DNA of 64,000 bases from Uloborus plumipes (Eukaryota > Arthropoda > Arachnida > Araneae > Uloboridae): assembly GCA_038373865.1 (NCBI GenBank), contig JAXGGA010002963.1:47269-111268 (forward strand), given 5' to 3'. Positions within the stretch are counted from its first letter, which is position 1. The number at the start of each line of letters is the position of its first letter. This document shows positions 1 to 11,070 of the stretch, piece by piece. The notes below the pieces were generated by a model that saw nothing but the letters and a program-made list of their open reading frames with translations, did not search any database and was not told where the DNA came from. The translations under genes were made by a program, and so were the position numbers.

Positions 1-393
1 ACTTTTTTAAATATTAATTATTTTTTTTTAAATATTTTTATTTATTTTTTTAAATTGTAACTATTATTTTTTATGTATTATTAATTTTTTTTAAAGTACA
101 AATTATGCGCAGAATAGAATAGCTTTTTTTCCCTTTTTCCAGACATTCCAAGCACACACACACACACACACAAAATAAATAAATAAATAAATAATAATAG
201 AGAAATAATTTAAATTAAAAAAAATAATTAATGAATAATTTACATTTAAAAAATCCGTAAATAATTTAATTTCAAATATAAATTCATAAATAATTTAAAT
301 AAATAAATAAATTAGCTTAAAAAAATCCCCCCCCCCCCCCAAACATTGTGATGGCGCAACTTGCGCCATAATCCCTCCTTGTGGCCACCCCTG
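1..393 (+). mobile_element. hAT-like MITE, CAGGGGTGCCCAC family, cut by window edge
   Basis: 3' part of the same AT-rich element seen whole at 25898-27305. It shares the AT-rich arm, a CA run near 155, a C run near 330, a stretch reading GCGCAACTTGCGCC, and the end CCACCCCTG at 393. The 5' end lies outside the window. Confidence 0.6.
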
Positions 394-1251
394 CGCAAAA
401 TAATTGTAAAAGTAGTAACAAATGTAAATATTGATCGAAATCACATCGTTTTATTTTACATTTTTAGAAATACTAATGAAATGTTTGCGTAATCAACACC
501 CTAATGACAAGTAGCATTATTTTTAATTACTAAATGGGCTTAAAAGAGTTTCGCAACTTCATGAAAAATAAAGTAATTGATTCTGACAGCCTTACGTATT
601 CGTTTAATTATTTTTGATTGAGAACAAGTACTAAATGAAAGACTCAAGTTGAAATATGACTGAAAAAAGTTATTGAAAAATATTATGACCCTCAAATTAC
701 CTTTCTATGTTCGTAAATATGATTCCTTTGCAATACTATTGCACTGTGTACAGCTGCATATTTTCGTATACTTGAATTTAGTATCATTTGTTTCTTTCAC
801 AAGTTTATTTATCTGCTTAGGAAAAAATTCAACGTTCTTGCCATTCACTTCCACATGAGTTTATAATTATATTTTGAACAGGAAGAATTTTGTATGTTCA
901 ATGTTTTTTATGCATTTAATTATATTTTTGTTTTTTGCGTGAATACTGCTTTATTTATTTACATTAGTTTTAGTTTATCTGTTGTTTTTTACTTAGTTCC
1001 CGTTGATCTTAATGTAACTCATACTTCTGTCTATTTTGGAATTTTATGACAATGTTGAAGTTTTATATTTATGAAGTTTAGTTAGAAAGGTAAGTTTTGG
1101 TTTAGTTTTTGAATAGAATAGTTTAATGGATTTCTTTTAGTTTAGTTTGTAAGTAATTTAAGTTTTTCCAATATTTATGTTGAATTAAAGGTTATTTGAC
1201 ATCAAATGAAACTAGTTTTGCTGTGGATATTCATCTTTTTCCTTTCATTTA
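394..1251. other. AT-rich spacer
   Basis: No gene or recognisable repeat seen. Short ORFs here have no family features. Confidence 0.5.
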
Positions 1252-1253
1252 TA

Positions 1254-1429
1254 CAGTCGACGCTCGATATAACGACCGTCTCTGTCCAACAGAAAACGGT
1301 CTTTATAACGAAGGGTCGCTATAAGAGGTAGAACATAGAGTATATTGGGATACAGTCGGGGGTTTTCTCACAGGTAGTTATATTAGGATGGTCTTTATAA
1401 CGTGTGGTCGTTATAACGAGCGTCGACTG
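1254..1429. mobile_element. pogo/Tigger-like MITE
   Basis: A 176 bp element flanked by TA on both sides. Its inverted ends are CAGTCGACGCTCGATATAAC and its near complement ending GTCGACTG. CAGT ends followed by TATAACGA-type sequence and a TA target are typical of pogo/Tigger elements. No coding capacity. Confidence 0.75.
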
Positions 1430-1455
1430 TATTTCTATTTGTTTCTAAACTGATA

Positions 1456-1948
1456 CAGTCGAACCTACTTATCTCGAACCTGCTTACCTCGAAAACCTCT
1501 CTATGTCGAAATTTTTCAATTTCCCTGCTTTTACAGCATAAACTTAATGTTTTTTTCTCTTGTTTATCTCGAATGATTTCTCCCGAAAACCTCTATATCT
1601 CGAATTTTCACGACTCTCATTTTTGAATTTCATCTCCTGCCCCCTTTATCAATGGTATAACTTGGAGACAAAAATCATCTTTTGCACATTCATTCAAAGA
1701 CTATGTTCGTACTTAAAGGTATGCATTCACTTGCTACCGATATAGTCATCACAATTAGTAAAACGTGGACTCACAACATGTCGTACAGTAAAATATTCAA
1801 CAATATCAACGCAAAACAATGTATTAAGTATCTAACTTTGTTTCAATTGCTTATTTTTGTAAATTTTATCACAACCTCTGTATCTCAAAACTCCGTATCT
1901 CGAATTTTTCTTCTGTCCCGTGAAATTCGAGATAGACAGGTTTGACTG
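1456..1948. mobile_element. pogo/Tigger-like non-autonomous element
   Basis: A 493 bp element flanked by TA. The left end is CAGTCGAACCTACTTATCTC; the right end is the imperfect complement, reading AGACAGGTTTGACTG. TATCTCGAA-type motifs recur inside in both halves. It lies 26 bp from a relative at 1254-1429. Confidence 0.75.
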
Positions 1949-1950
1949 TA

Positions 1951-2938
1951 TAAACGTTATCTCGTGTTTGTTTATTTAATATTACTGTTTTATTTGTATT
2001 GTTCTGATTCATATCTAACTTGGGTAGATCGATCAAGATTCTTCTCTAATTTAAAGAAAAATGTCCTTCTACAAATATTTATTTTAATTTCTAGTGAACT
2101 AATTATCTGATATATTTATTTACTTACATTTTAGCTCAGTTGACGCTGTGTTCAAAGTTGAAGGTAATATTTAAACCAGATTTTCAGCCCTTCCATAGTG
2201 TCTGTGCATACACTTTTAAAAGTGTCAGAACTCAAGCAAGATATATACTATTCACCGTCAGATCCTCTTCATCTAAAATTCCACGACCTAAAAGCTTGCC
2301 CTTGGAATATTGCAATATTTTGAGTATCCACTTTGTCCAAGAAGCAGTTAGGTATCTCTTAACACTGTAGGGTTCCCCATCCATCAATCTGACAGGTGGT
2401 CTTGCTTGATGGATCACATTTTCTCCCAGGAGCAAAATTTTCCCAGACAGCAATATGATCATCCCTTCAGTCCCACATACATAAACAATGAAATTCAAAT
2501 CTAACGGAGAAAGTGAGGGAAAAGTGTTAAAGTCATATTTTGAAGATGTTTCCTCTCATCGTTGAGTTGTTAAAAAAATGCTGCAGCATAAATAAAATAG
2601 TAGAAACTCATGCAAGGACCCCTTATAGTGATAAAGTATTTTGTCATCATCAATAAAAAGTGTCGGACCTTTACGGGTAGATAATCTTGTTTAATTTTCT
2701 CACATAGTACGATCTTCTGTTTTTTGTTTCCTGTTAACCCTCAGCTCATGAGGTGACATATCCGACCGCGAATTGGGCTTTTACGCTATGAGCAGGAGCA
2801 TATCATCTACAGGCCAAATTCAGAGCAATTTAATTTAAAAATAATGAAACTTATTAGCTAGAGGATTTAAGTCTAAAAAGTTTAGCATTGAGGAGTTGTA
2901 TGGTAGTAAAATTTAGCTAAAAAGCAAGCTATAGTTCT
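1951..2938. other. AT-rich region without a supported gene
   Basis: I see no exon with family features or clear repeat boundaries. The open frame on the minus strand at 2232-2498 has no recognisable motif. Confidence 0.4.
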
Positions 2939-3168
2939 GCGCTAAACGCAAAAGACCGATCTGCAGAGTAGTTCAAAATAGGAAACTGCCAAGTTTTTCT
3001 CCTCAATGTATTGGATTCAGATGTAACATTTTCAGTTTTTTTTTTATTACTTCCTCCATACAAATGACCATTGAACATTGTATTTAGGTGAAACATTTGA
3101 CAATAACCACTTGACAACCCCAGCTCAATTTTGATAAAAAGTGCAGATGCAACTTTTGTGCTTAGCAC
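2939..3168. mobile_element. Short TIR element, GTGCTAAGCGCAAAAG family, copy 1
   Basis: About 230 bp. The left end reads GCGCTAAACGCAAAAG and the right end CTTTTGTGCTTAGCAC. The interior is shared with 22954-23206 and 44747-44953, including TTTCAC or TTTCACC near the middle and TCAATTTTGATAAAAAGTGC near one end. Non-coding. Confidence 0.65.
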
Positions 3169-3175
3169 GGCAGAC

Positions 3176-3366
3176 TATACTACACTGCAACCTTTCTTGA
3201 AAACAACATCGTGACGTTTGCGTGACGTTAGCCTATGAAAAACGAGCTAGATAAAACGTCACAGCCTACTTGGCGAATTAGAGGAGATCGCTGACTGCTT
3301 GTGAGCTCTTATTGGCTCCGCCCGTAGTGACGTTTAGTGTCAAGTTAAGTTGCATTCTAGTATAGT
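3176..3366 (+). mobile_element. TACTACACTGCAAC-family MITE, copy 1
   Basis: About 190 bp with imperfect inverted ends (TATACTACACTGCAAC and TTGCATTCTAGTATAG). Nearly the same sequence occurs reversed at 41104-41295 and forward at 49134-49316. The core has repeated TGACGT words and CTCTTATTGGCTCCGCC, which holds a CCAAT-type box on the minus strand. Confidence 0.72.
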
Positions 3367-3369
3367 TCT

Positions 3370-5640
3370 CATCTGAAAAGTTAACCGTTAACCTTCGACA
3401 TAGACAATGTTTCCTCTTTTTCTGGTAATAGAAAAGTGTAATTGGAGTTGAATTGAGTTTGGTTACTTCTGTAGTCGTTTTGCAAGAGTATTCCAACTCA
3501 AATCCGCTGAGATTACCCTTTTCTACTATCCAAAAAGAGGGCAACATTGTGAAGATCAAGGATAAACATTTCGGAGGTAGCATTTTTATGTTTCTTTTTA
3601 TTTTGGAACACTTTACTTTGAAATTTTTGTTTGCATATTAAGCCTGTTTTTGTTCTACAAAACCATAAATAATATCTGAAAGACGTAGTTCTGCACAAAA
3701 TTTATATTCCGGAAAAGGTTCGCACCGTTTCGTTTCGTTTCAATGTGCCTCGATTTCTTCCGGAACATTCCATACCATGAATAAACATGGCGGCGATGAA
3801 AAGAAAGGGGTGAAAATATATAAAACGAAATATGTTTTTTGATCTCTTTTTTTTTGCAAATAATACGGTGCTTGGGTCATCGAATTTGGAAGTAATTGGT
3901 GGAAAGCTGAAAATTTTTTTAATCTATTCTTTATGGGTCTGTAATGAATATCCTGTTTCCCCCTTCCTACTGAGTGAGCTTTCGCCGCAGCGTCCAAAGT
4001 AGTGCCAAAAAGCGCCTGTTTTTTCATGAATACCACAATAGCACAAAAAGTACTTGTGAAACAGCCATACCTGCAATTTTGTAGAACATGAAATTCTGAA
4101 CAAAATGAGTACCTTCAACCTATACTTTTGTTAAATATTAGGCTCACAGCTTAGTTTCAAAGTTTAGCATAAAATCGCCTTTTTCAACCTTTTCCCGCTC
4201 CCACCATTCCTCCTCCCCGAACTCCCCCCTCCCCCCGTCGATAGAAGGCCGCCATACTGAAAGCGTAGTGGTTTTTTTTTTTTTTACCCTGTGGAACTAG
4301 CTACACAGCTATGTGATCACCAAAGCTATTGACATACTACATGTCCATGTGTTCTTTGGAATGGTTTGATTGAGCTAGTAGGGAATTCCCTGACGATAAT
4401 CGTTGTTTTGATTTTCCTTAGCCTGTCAATTTTGCTACCCCAGTTCCTGCCCCTAATGTGACCAAAGATTTTCTACAGTTCGCTTTTAAGACTTCTATTT
4501 CAAACAAAAAATCTGCTAAAGTCATTGTTTTTAAATTACCATTTGGAAATTTTTTCGGGAGAGCAAGTTTGAGACTTCCTATTTCTGAGCAAATATTACA
4601 TCTAAAACTATGTTCATATTAAAAATGCAAAAGTGTACTTAAACTTGTCGTCTTCCTGACGAAAGAGATATTAGTAATGCTTTTGAATTACTGTTATTCA
4701 CAAAAAATGTCAATTCGAAAAATTAATGACTGACTTTATAGCTGAGCTTGTGCGTAAAGTGTGAAAAAGTGTCTTAGCGTTTACGTTTTTTACGTTTAAG
4801 TAATTGATATAAAGTCAAGTTTCGTTAAATTAAACTCCTGGGGACCTTTAAAATCAATTCGTAAACCGTAGTTCGTCTTATTAACAAACAATAAAAAACA
4901 AACAGGGGGACGAGGATCGGAAATATAATTCGTTTTTAGCCGTAGTTCGTTGTAAGCGTGTTCGAATTAACAAGGTTTGACAGCATTAAAGAATAACCTT
5001 TTTTACTTGGAAACATCAAATGAAAATCTAAAAACCAAACTGACATTTCAACTGAGTTGTAGAAACAACTTTCTACCTTCATCTCACAAACAAAACAAAT
5101 TTCTGAAGAGTAAAATCCACCACTTTCTGTTATTTTTGTTGAAGTCAACGAAAAGAAATGTTTGCAGCTTCACGAAGTACATCTTGTTGGAACTTACAGA
5201 AAATTTGCAATCTTCATAAAGTGAACTTTGTGTCGCATTTTTATCTTCAGTCCGAGTCATAAATCACGCAGCGGAAAAGATGGCTCAACTACATTTGGGG
5301 AAACTATTTTACTTTTCTGAGTACTGCAAGATGTTTTCTTGGTTTGAATTTTAGTTCTGCTCGTGAGATATTTGGTTACGAATTCCAACTCAAAGTTTTC
5401 TGTTCCTTTTATAAAAAGAATCTGCTCACACGATATAATGCAGAAAAAGAGAATTTCAGAGAATTTTTTTTATGATAGATAATTTTGTACAAAAAGTCAC
5501 ATAAGTTCTATCGGGAGGTTGTGAAACCCGAAAGTTGGCCGCAAGCAAACTCACGTTAGAAACGCTATTTTTTATTTTACATGTAACTAAAAGAGTAATT
5601 TATCTAAAAAGCACTGGGGAAATTTAGTTTATTAGCTTTA
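3370..5640. other. Gene-free AT-rich stretch
   Basis: No coding exon recognised. A decayed pogo-like stretch with TCGTAAACCGTAGTTCG-type words lies about 4850-4980. The rest shows only homopolymer runs and short unlinked ORFs. Confidence 0.4.
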
Positions 5641-5647
5641 TAGAGAT

Positions 5648-7448
5648 TACTAGCGGTACCCGCACGGCTTTGCCCGTGGTATAAAATTAAAAGTTCATTT
5701 GTAAAAAAATGATATAGCAGAAAAAAATACTCTATTTTAGTTATAATTCAACTATAATTCCTTCAAAGTATGATATAAAAATTTGGTATGGACCCTACAC
5801 TACTTCCTTTTACGTGTAAATTTCTTAGTAGATGCCTTAAGTGCTAAAATAGTGCTTGAAGTGAGTAAGATAACAATTCAAACATTTGCATCCCTAGTTT
5901 GCCACGAAACAATGCAAAAAAATGTTTTACAATGATTAATCTCCTAAATATCGCCGATTTTAACATCATTCAGTAGATTTTTTGCAAAATATCGCCAATA
6001 GCGCCAAATTGAACCCAAAAAAATTTTTTTTTCGCTAAATTTATTGCCAACTTGGCGATATGTCGCCAAATTGGCGTCAAACACTTGGTGACCAAAAGCT
6101 TGGCGAGATATCGCCAAGTGGTCGCGCCAATTCATATCACTTTGGTCTGCATTGAAAGCCCTGATTACCCCATAAAAGGGGTAAATCACCCCCTTGGGGA
6201 CATTCGAATGCAACCCCAAAGATAGGTGCACAAAAATAAGCCAAAAGAAAAAATAAGAAAAATTTTGTTGCTCACAGAAACCAACAGAAATCTTACCAAA
6301 GTTTAAAAGAAGAAGAAAGTTTTCTTTCCTAACTTCAAAAACAAAATAATACATTTTCCGAAATGACATACTTTAGAAAGAACGTTGCAATATCGCAATA
6401 AGATAGAAGTAAATATACTGAAATAGAATTGAATGCCAAATTGTAAAAAAGTCGCCAAAAAATAATTTTTAATATTGTCTTTCATTATTTATTAAATGCA
6501 ATTATTGCTGCAAATGACAGTCCAACAATAAATAATCACATTGCAAAAGTATATTTGGAGCTATTTTTTCTTTTAAACTCAACTGATCCTAAAAATTTTA
6601 AGTATTAGTCATAGAAATTTCGTGCATTATTCTTCACAATGATAATAAAAACAATAAACATCGACAAAGATCAACCAGCAAACGATAAATTAAAAGCTAA
6701 ATTCGTTCACTCAAGCCATTTGCTGCAATTTATATTGAAATAAATTAATAATGAAGTAAAATATGTTTTGCAGACGATAAATTTAGAATGGTATCCTGTA
6801 TTTTAAGGAAAGGACTCGATTTCTCATTTGATTGACAGGTGCCATCTTATCACGGTTTTTAATATTTCATTTGACTAATTTTAATAAGGCTTGGAGTTTG
6901 GATTGTTACAAAAACAAATACATTTTTAAATTATTAAGGGAAAAAGAACGAAATAAAAACGTAACCATGGTAACAACATGAAAAGTTGATTTCCGTTGAT
7001 AAAATAATTCATTTCATCTCTATTTTCAAACAAATTTTATTCGCGAGCAAAGCCATTTTAGAATCGTTTGGCTTGCTTTACTGAAGGTAAGCCTTGAATT
7101 TCGGGATTCTAAAAACAATTGTTACAGCTCTCCTGATGATCGTAGAAACTTCGAAAAAACGTCATTTTGTGCAGAAAATTTCAAGCTTTCGAATGACATA
7201 AGACTTGAAAATGTGTATAAAATATTTCTTCCCTATTTTATCGAATTTCCGCTAAGAATTCGAATAGAAAAAGAACGAAATGGAATTTTCGAAAAATCGC
7301 TTCGAGGTGCAAAACTACATGCTACAAACTAATTTTGTACCAAGTGGCATGAAAATCGACCGAACGGTTTTGGCGCTACGCGCGTAACAGACAGACAGAC
7401 AGAAGGAAAGACAGAGAGACAAACTTTCAGCTTTATTATTAGTAGAGA
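5648..7448 (+). mobile_element. Composite non-autonomous element (CCCGCACGGCTTTGCCCG start)
   Basis: Starts with the arthropod repeat signature GCGGTACCCGCACGGCTTTG and ends with a CAGACAGACAGACAG tract followed by CTTTATTATTAGTAGAGAT. A TAGAGAT word lies just outside the left end and at the right end, a possible duplication. A copy of the CGCCAA-rich repeat is nested at about 5780-6240. No open reading frame. I recognise the type but cannot assign it firmly between a non-LTR tail and a Helitron-like unit. Confidence 0.45.
5780..6240 (+). repeat. CGCCAA-rich dispersed repeat, copy 1
   Basis: Shares with 17695-18135 (same direction) and 16905-17360 (reverse) the words ACACTACTTCCTTTTACG, AAATATCGCCGATTTTAACA and CAATAGCGCCAAATTGAA, and a cluster of TTGGCGA/TCGCCAA inverted words. 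It overlaps short open frames that are not genes. Confidence 0.7.
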
Positions 7449-7449
7449 T

Positions 7450-9710
7450 ATTTTATGAAAATATTTTTCCTTTACTCGAATGTTTTACTGTGCCTTACAA
7501 AGTGAGGCATGGCTACTGCCCTTTTACTACTTTTGCAACTAGTAGGTTAAAAAATTTCAAATACGTTTTCTTTCATTTTTGAGGAAACATTTTACTATTT
7601 TATTGGCTTTTTACTAACAAAAATGAGCCAAAAATGACTTTTGTTAAAAAGCTTTGATATTTTCTAAATTTTCTATTTAAGAGTATTTGGCTGATTTTTT
7701 CCTGTTGACTTTCATAGTAATCTATACCTCATACTAAGTGCTTTTTATTTCATTTTTTTACGTTCACTCTCTTATGCTCATTTTTATTTTTTGATTTTTT
7801 TAATATGTTATTTTATTTATTTTTATTTAAGTTAATTTATTTGGATGAAGTTTAACTATTTTCTATACAACAGTTTCAAACTTGTAGCTTCAGGTTCAAT
7901 GACAAAGGTATCTAGTGCCTTTGAATATAGTGGTCCAAAAGTCGAAACCATTTGCGAAATGTTATAAACATTACCAGTTAATTTCTTGCTTCTAGAAGAG
8001 TAAGATAGTGTTGAATAAAACGAAACATAATTAATGAGAGAATATGGGAGTTGGGGAAAATAGAATACAGATTTTTTCGATATAACGCTACCATGGCTCC
8101 CTTATTTCACAAAGGTTTTTCTTCGCTATTCTTCATGGAATATGGAGATATTATAATGATGTATAACTTAATTTTTAAATTCCATATGGTTGCAAAAGCA
8201 ATTTTTAAGAACCCATATGCATTTGAAAATATTCATATTTACTTGAAATTAAAAGGGTCCTTGTGTTTTGGGGTTCACTTTTTTAATGCATAGTAAATAA
8301 GCTTACAGAGAAAAAGACACTAAAACCTTCTTTGCATATGCATAAAAATGTGTTTTTTGTTCAAAATCTCATTTCTTTTGCATTGAAAAAGTGGTTTTTT
8401 GAAACCCTAAAACATGTATCTGCATTTTTTTTGCGAATTTGTGAATTTTAAAAGTAGTGTAATTAGCTTTTACATTTCATCTTCACTGTATTTATTTCTC
8501 ACGTATAGTTCTGATGGGAAAGAAGAACCTATATTTCCTCACACATACTAAACCTATTTCTGAATAGATATAAATTTCTACCTCGATCGCACCAGATTTC
8601 TAGCTGCAGAATTGAGCAAACGTTTACAACATCACACGTCACGTATCGAAACACTTTTCCTCGCCAGAATAAATTTTACGCCGTATTTTCCCGACAATCT
8701 ATACCACAAATCATGAGAAGAAATTGATAGTGGATCCTGAAAGAAATCTTCACTTTTCTGCTCTCGACGTGATTCTCCGTATTTATTTATTTTTTCTGTG
8801 GAAACTTCAGTGACATATGTTGCGACCTTGGGTTCAAGTCGCTTTTTCCTTTCTATAAACATTACTACTAGCGGAAAGAATGTGTCGGTTACGTTATTTC
8901 TATTTCGAAAAGATTAAGATTGATATTTTCAGATTAAATACACAAACGGGGGGGGGGACCCTTCGATTTCAATGTTCAGCTGTCCCACTAAATTGTATTT
9001 TTTCATCTTAAAAAACTGTACCCTTTTATGAAACAATATTTAAGTTTAAAAAATACCACATAAAGAGTCAAATCCTGAGTTTAACAATATAAGACAGTTG
9101 CAGAGAAAAATTTTGAAACTTAAGGTTAAAAATCGGCAGTCATACATATTACAGTAATCTTCCATCTACAAAAATATTAGTTTATTAACATATATAAGAG
9201 ATAATGACGTTCTAATAAAGGGGTAAAATTGTTTTCTAATTGTTCTTTTAAAATAAACAAATAATTTTAACTTTTGTATTGTTTTATAGTGGAATATGAA
9301 TGGAAAATTGCAACCTGAACTGCAACGAACTCAGATGTCTGGAAAACATTGCAATTTCGTTCATTGATCGGAAAAAAAAGTAGGAAGTACTTTTTTCTGA
9401 GAAATGTACCTTTTTGTTATGTAATGGGCCAATAAAATTGTTTTTTTTTATATTTTTTCGAGCAACATAAGAGATCCGTTATGTATCTGAAAGTGCAATA
9501 TAGGGCAATGTAATGAAGAGTTACTATATTAAAATTCCTGCTTGAACTTACAACAGGGTTGGGATAGCAAGCGAACGATATCAAAAATTGCACAATCAAA
9601 TTTAATGTTTAGTTAAAAACGCTCAGGAGTGTTCAAGATGTCGACCACACCTATTGTTGCACAGATGACACCCGTCGGTGTTGGATCTTTTATAAAGGCT
9701 AATGTTTGAT
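7450..9710. other. Gene-free stretch with a duplicated 240 bp segment
   Basis: About 8630-8870 is a diverged duplicate of 16060-16265, with shared words such as TATACCACAAATC against CATACCACAAATC, and GAAGAAATTGATAGT. 8378-8445 resembles the hairpin repeat at 55875-55985. Nothing else is supported. Confidence 0.45.
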
Positions 9711-9716
9711 CTGGTT

Positions 9717-10485
<769 letters not shown>

Positions 10486-10490
10486 TTTCA

Positions 10491-10639
10491 GTAGAGTCTC
10501 GATAACTCGAAATCTTATGTCTCGAACGTCCCTTTATCTTGAAGCTTTCATAGAATCCCAAACTCTTGAAGCTTGTAAAAACTTAACTCGAATTACTATT
10601 GACTGGACGTTTTTAGCCTTTCCCTCGAGACTTGACTGT
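10491..10639. mobile_element. pogo/Tigger-like remnant
   Basis: Left end CAGTAGAGTCTCGATAAC and right end complement CAGTCAAGTCTCGAGG, with TCTCGAA-type words inside, as in 1456-1948. The TA is present only on the right, so the copy is decayed. Confidence 0.5.
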
Positions 10640-10855
10640 ATCTCGATAACGGGCAGAGAAGGGCAAATATTTTTTTCGCCAAAAATATATCTCGGGCCAC
10701 TCTTTTAATTCCTACCTATTTAAACATTTTTCATTACTGCATTATTTGTATGGTTCCCAAGTCAGAAGCAGAGTGCCGAAATAATGAAAAGTGTTGAACG
10801 AATACATTACTAAAGTGCAATGAGAACACCATCACATTTCGAAAAACACGAAAGG

Positions 10856-10861
10856 TTTATT
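10856..10861 (-). promoter_or_regulatory. Polyadenylation signal for NPL
   Basis: AATAAA on the minus strand about 50 nt past the NPL stop codon, implying a very short 3' UTR. The motif is seen directly; its use is inferred. Confidence 0.6.
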
Positions 10862-10912
10862 TGTTAACTTCAATCACAACAATGACTGTCAACTTTCAAG
10901 CTTGTTACGAAA

Positions 10913-11070
10913 CTAAGCTCTTATCCACTCTTCAGACTTCAGAGCTTTCAGATCCTCCTTCAGATTCTTCAGACTCTCGGCACAGAGAGGTACAAGAGGT
11001 ACCCGAGGTGGTCCACAATCAATGGGTGAAACGAGGTTCATGACGGCTTTAAAGGCGGAAATTCCTTGTC
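10913..11070 (-). CDS. NPL: NPL terminal exon
   Basis: 158 nt from the ATTTTTAG acceptor to a TAG stop. It encodes [20 protein letters not shown] then [20 protein letters not shown] and ends SEEWIRA. It matches [25 protein letters not shown] of the human C-terminus. Confidence 0.95.

Noticed and set aside
8632..8862. 76-residue minus-strand open frame as a gene
   Set aside because: A diverged non-open duplicate exists at 16060-16265, so it is a repeat without a conserved frame.
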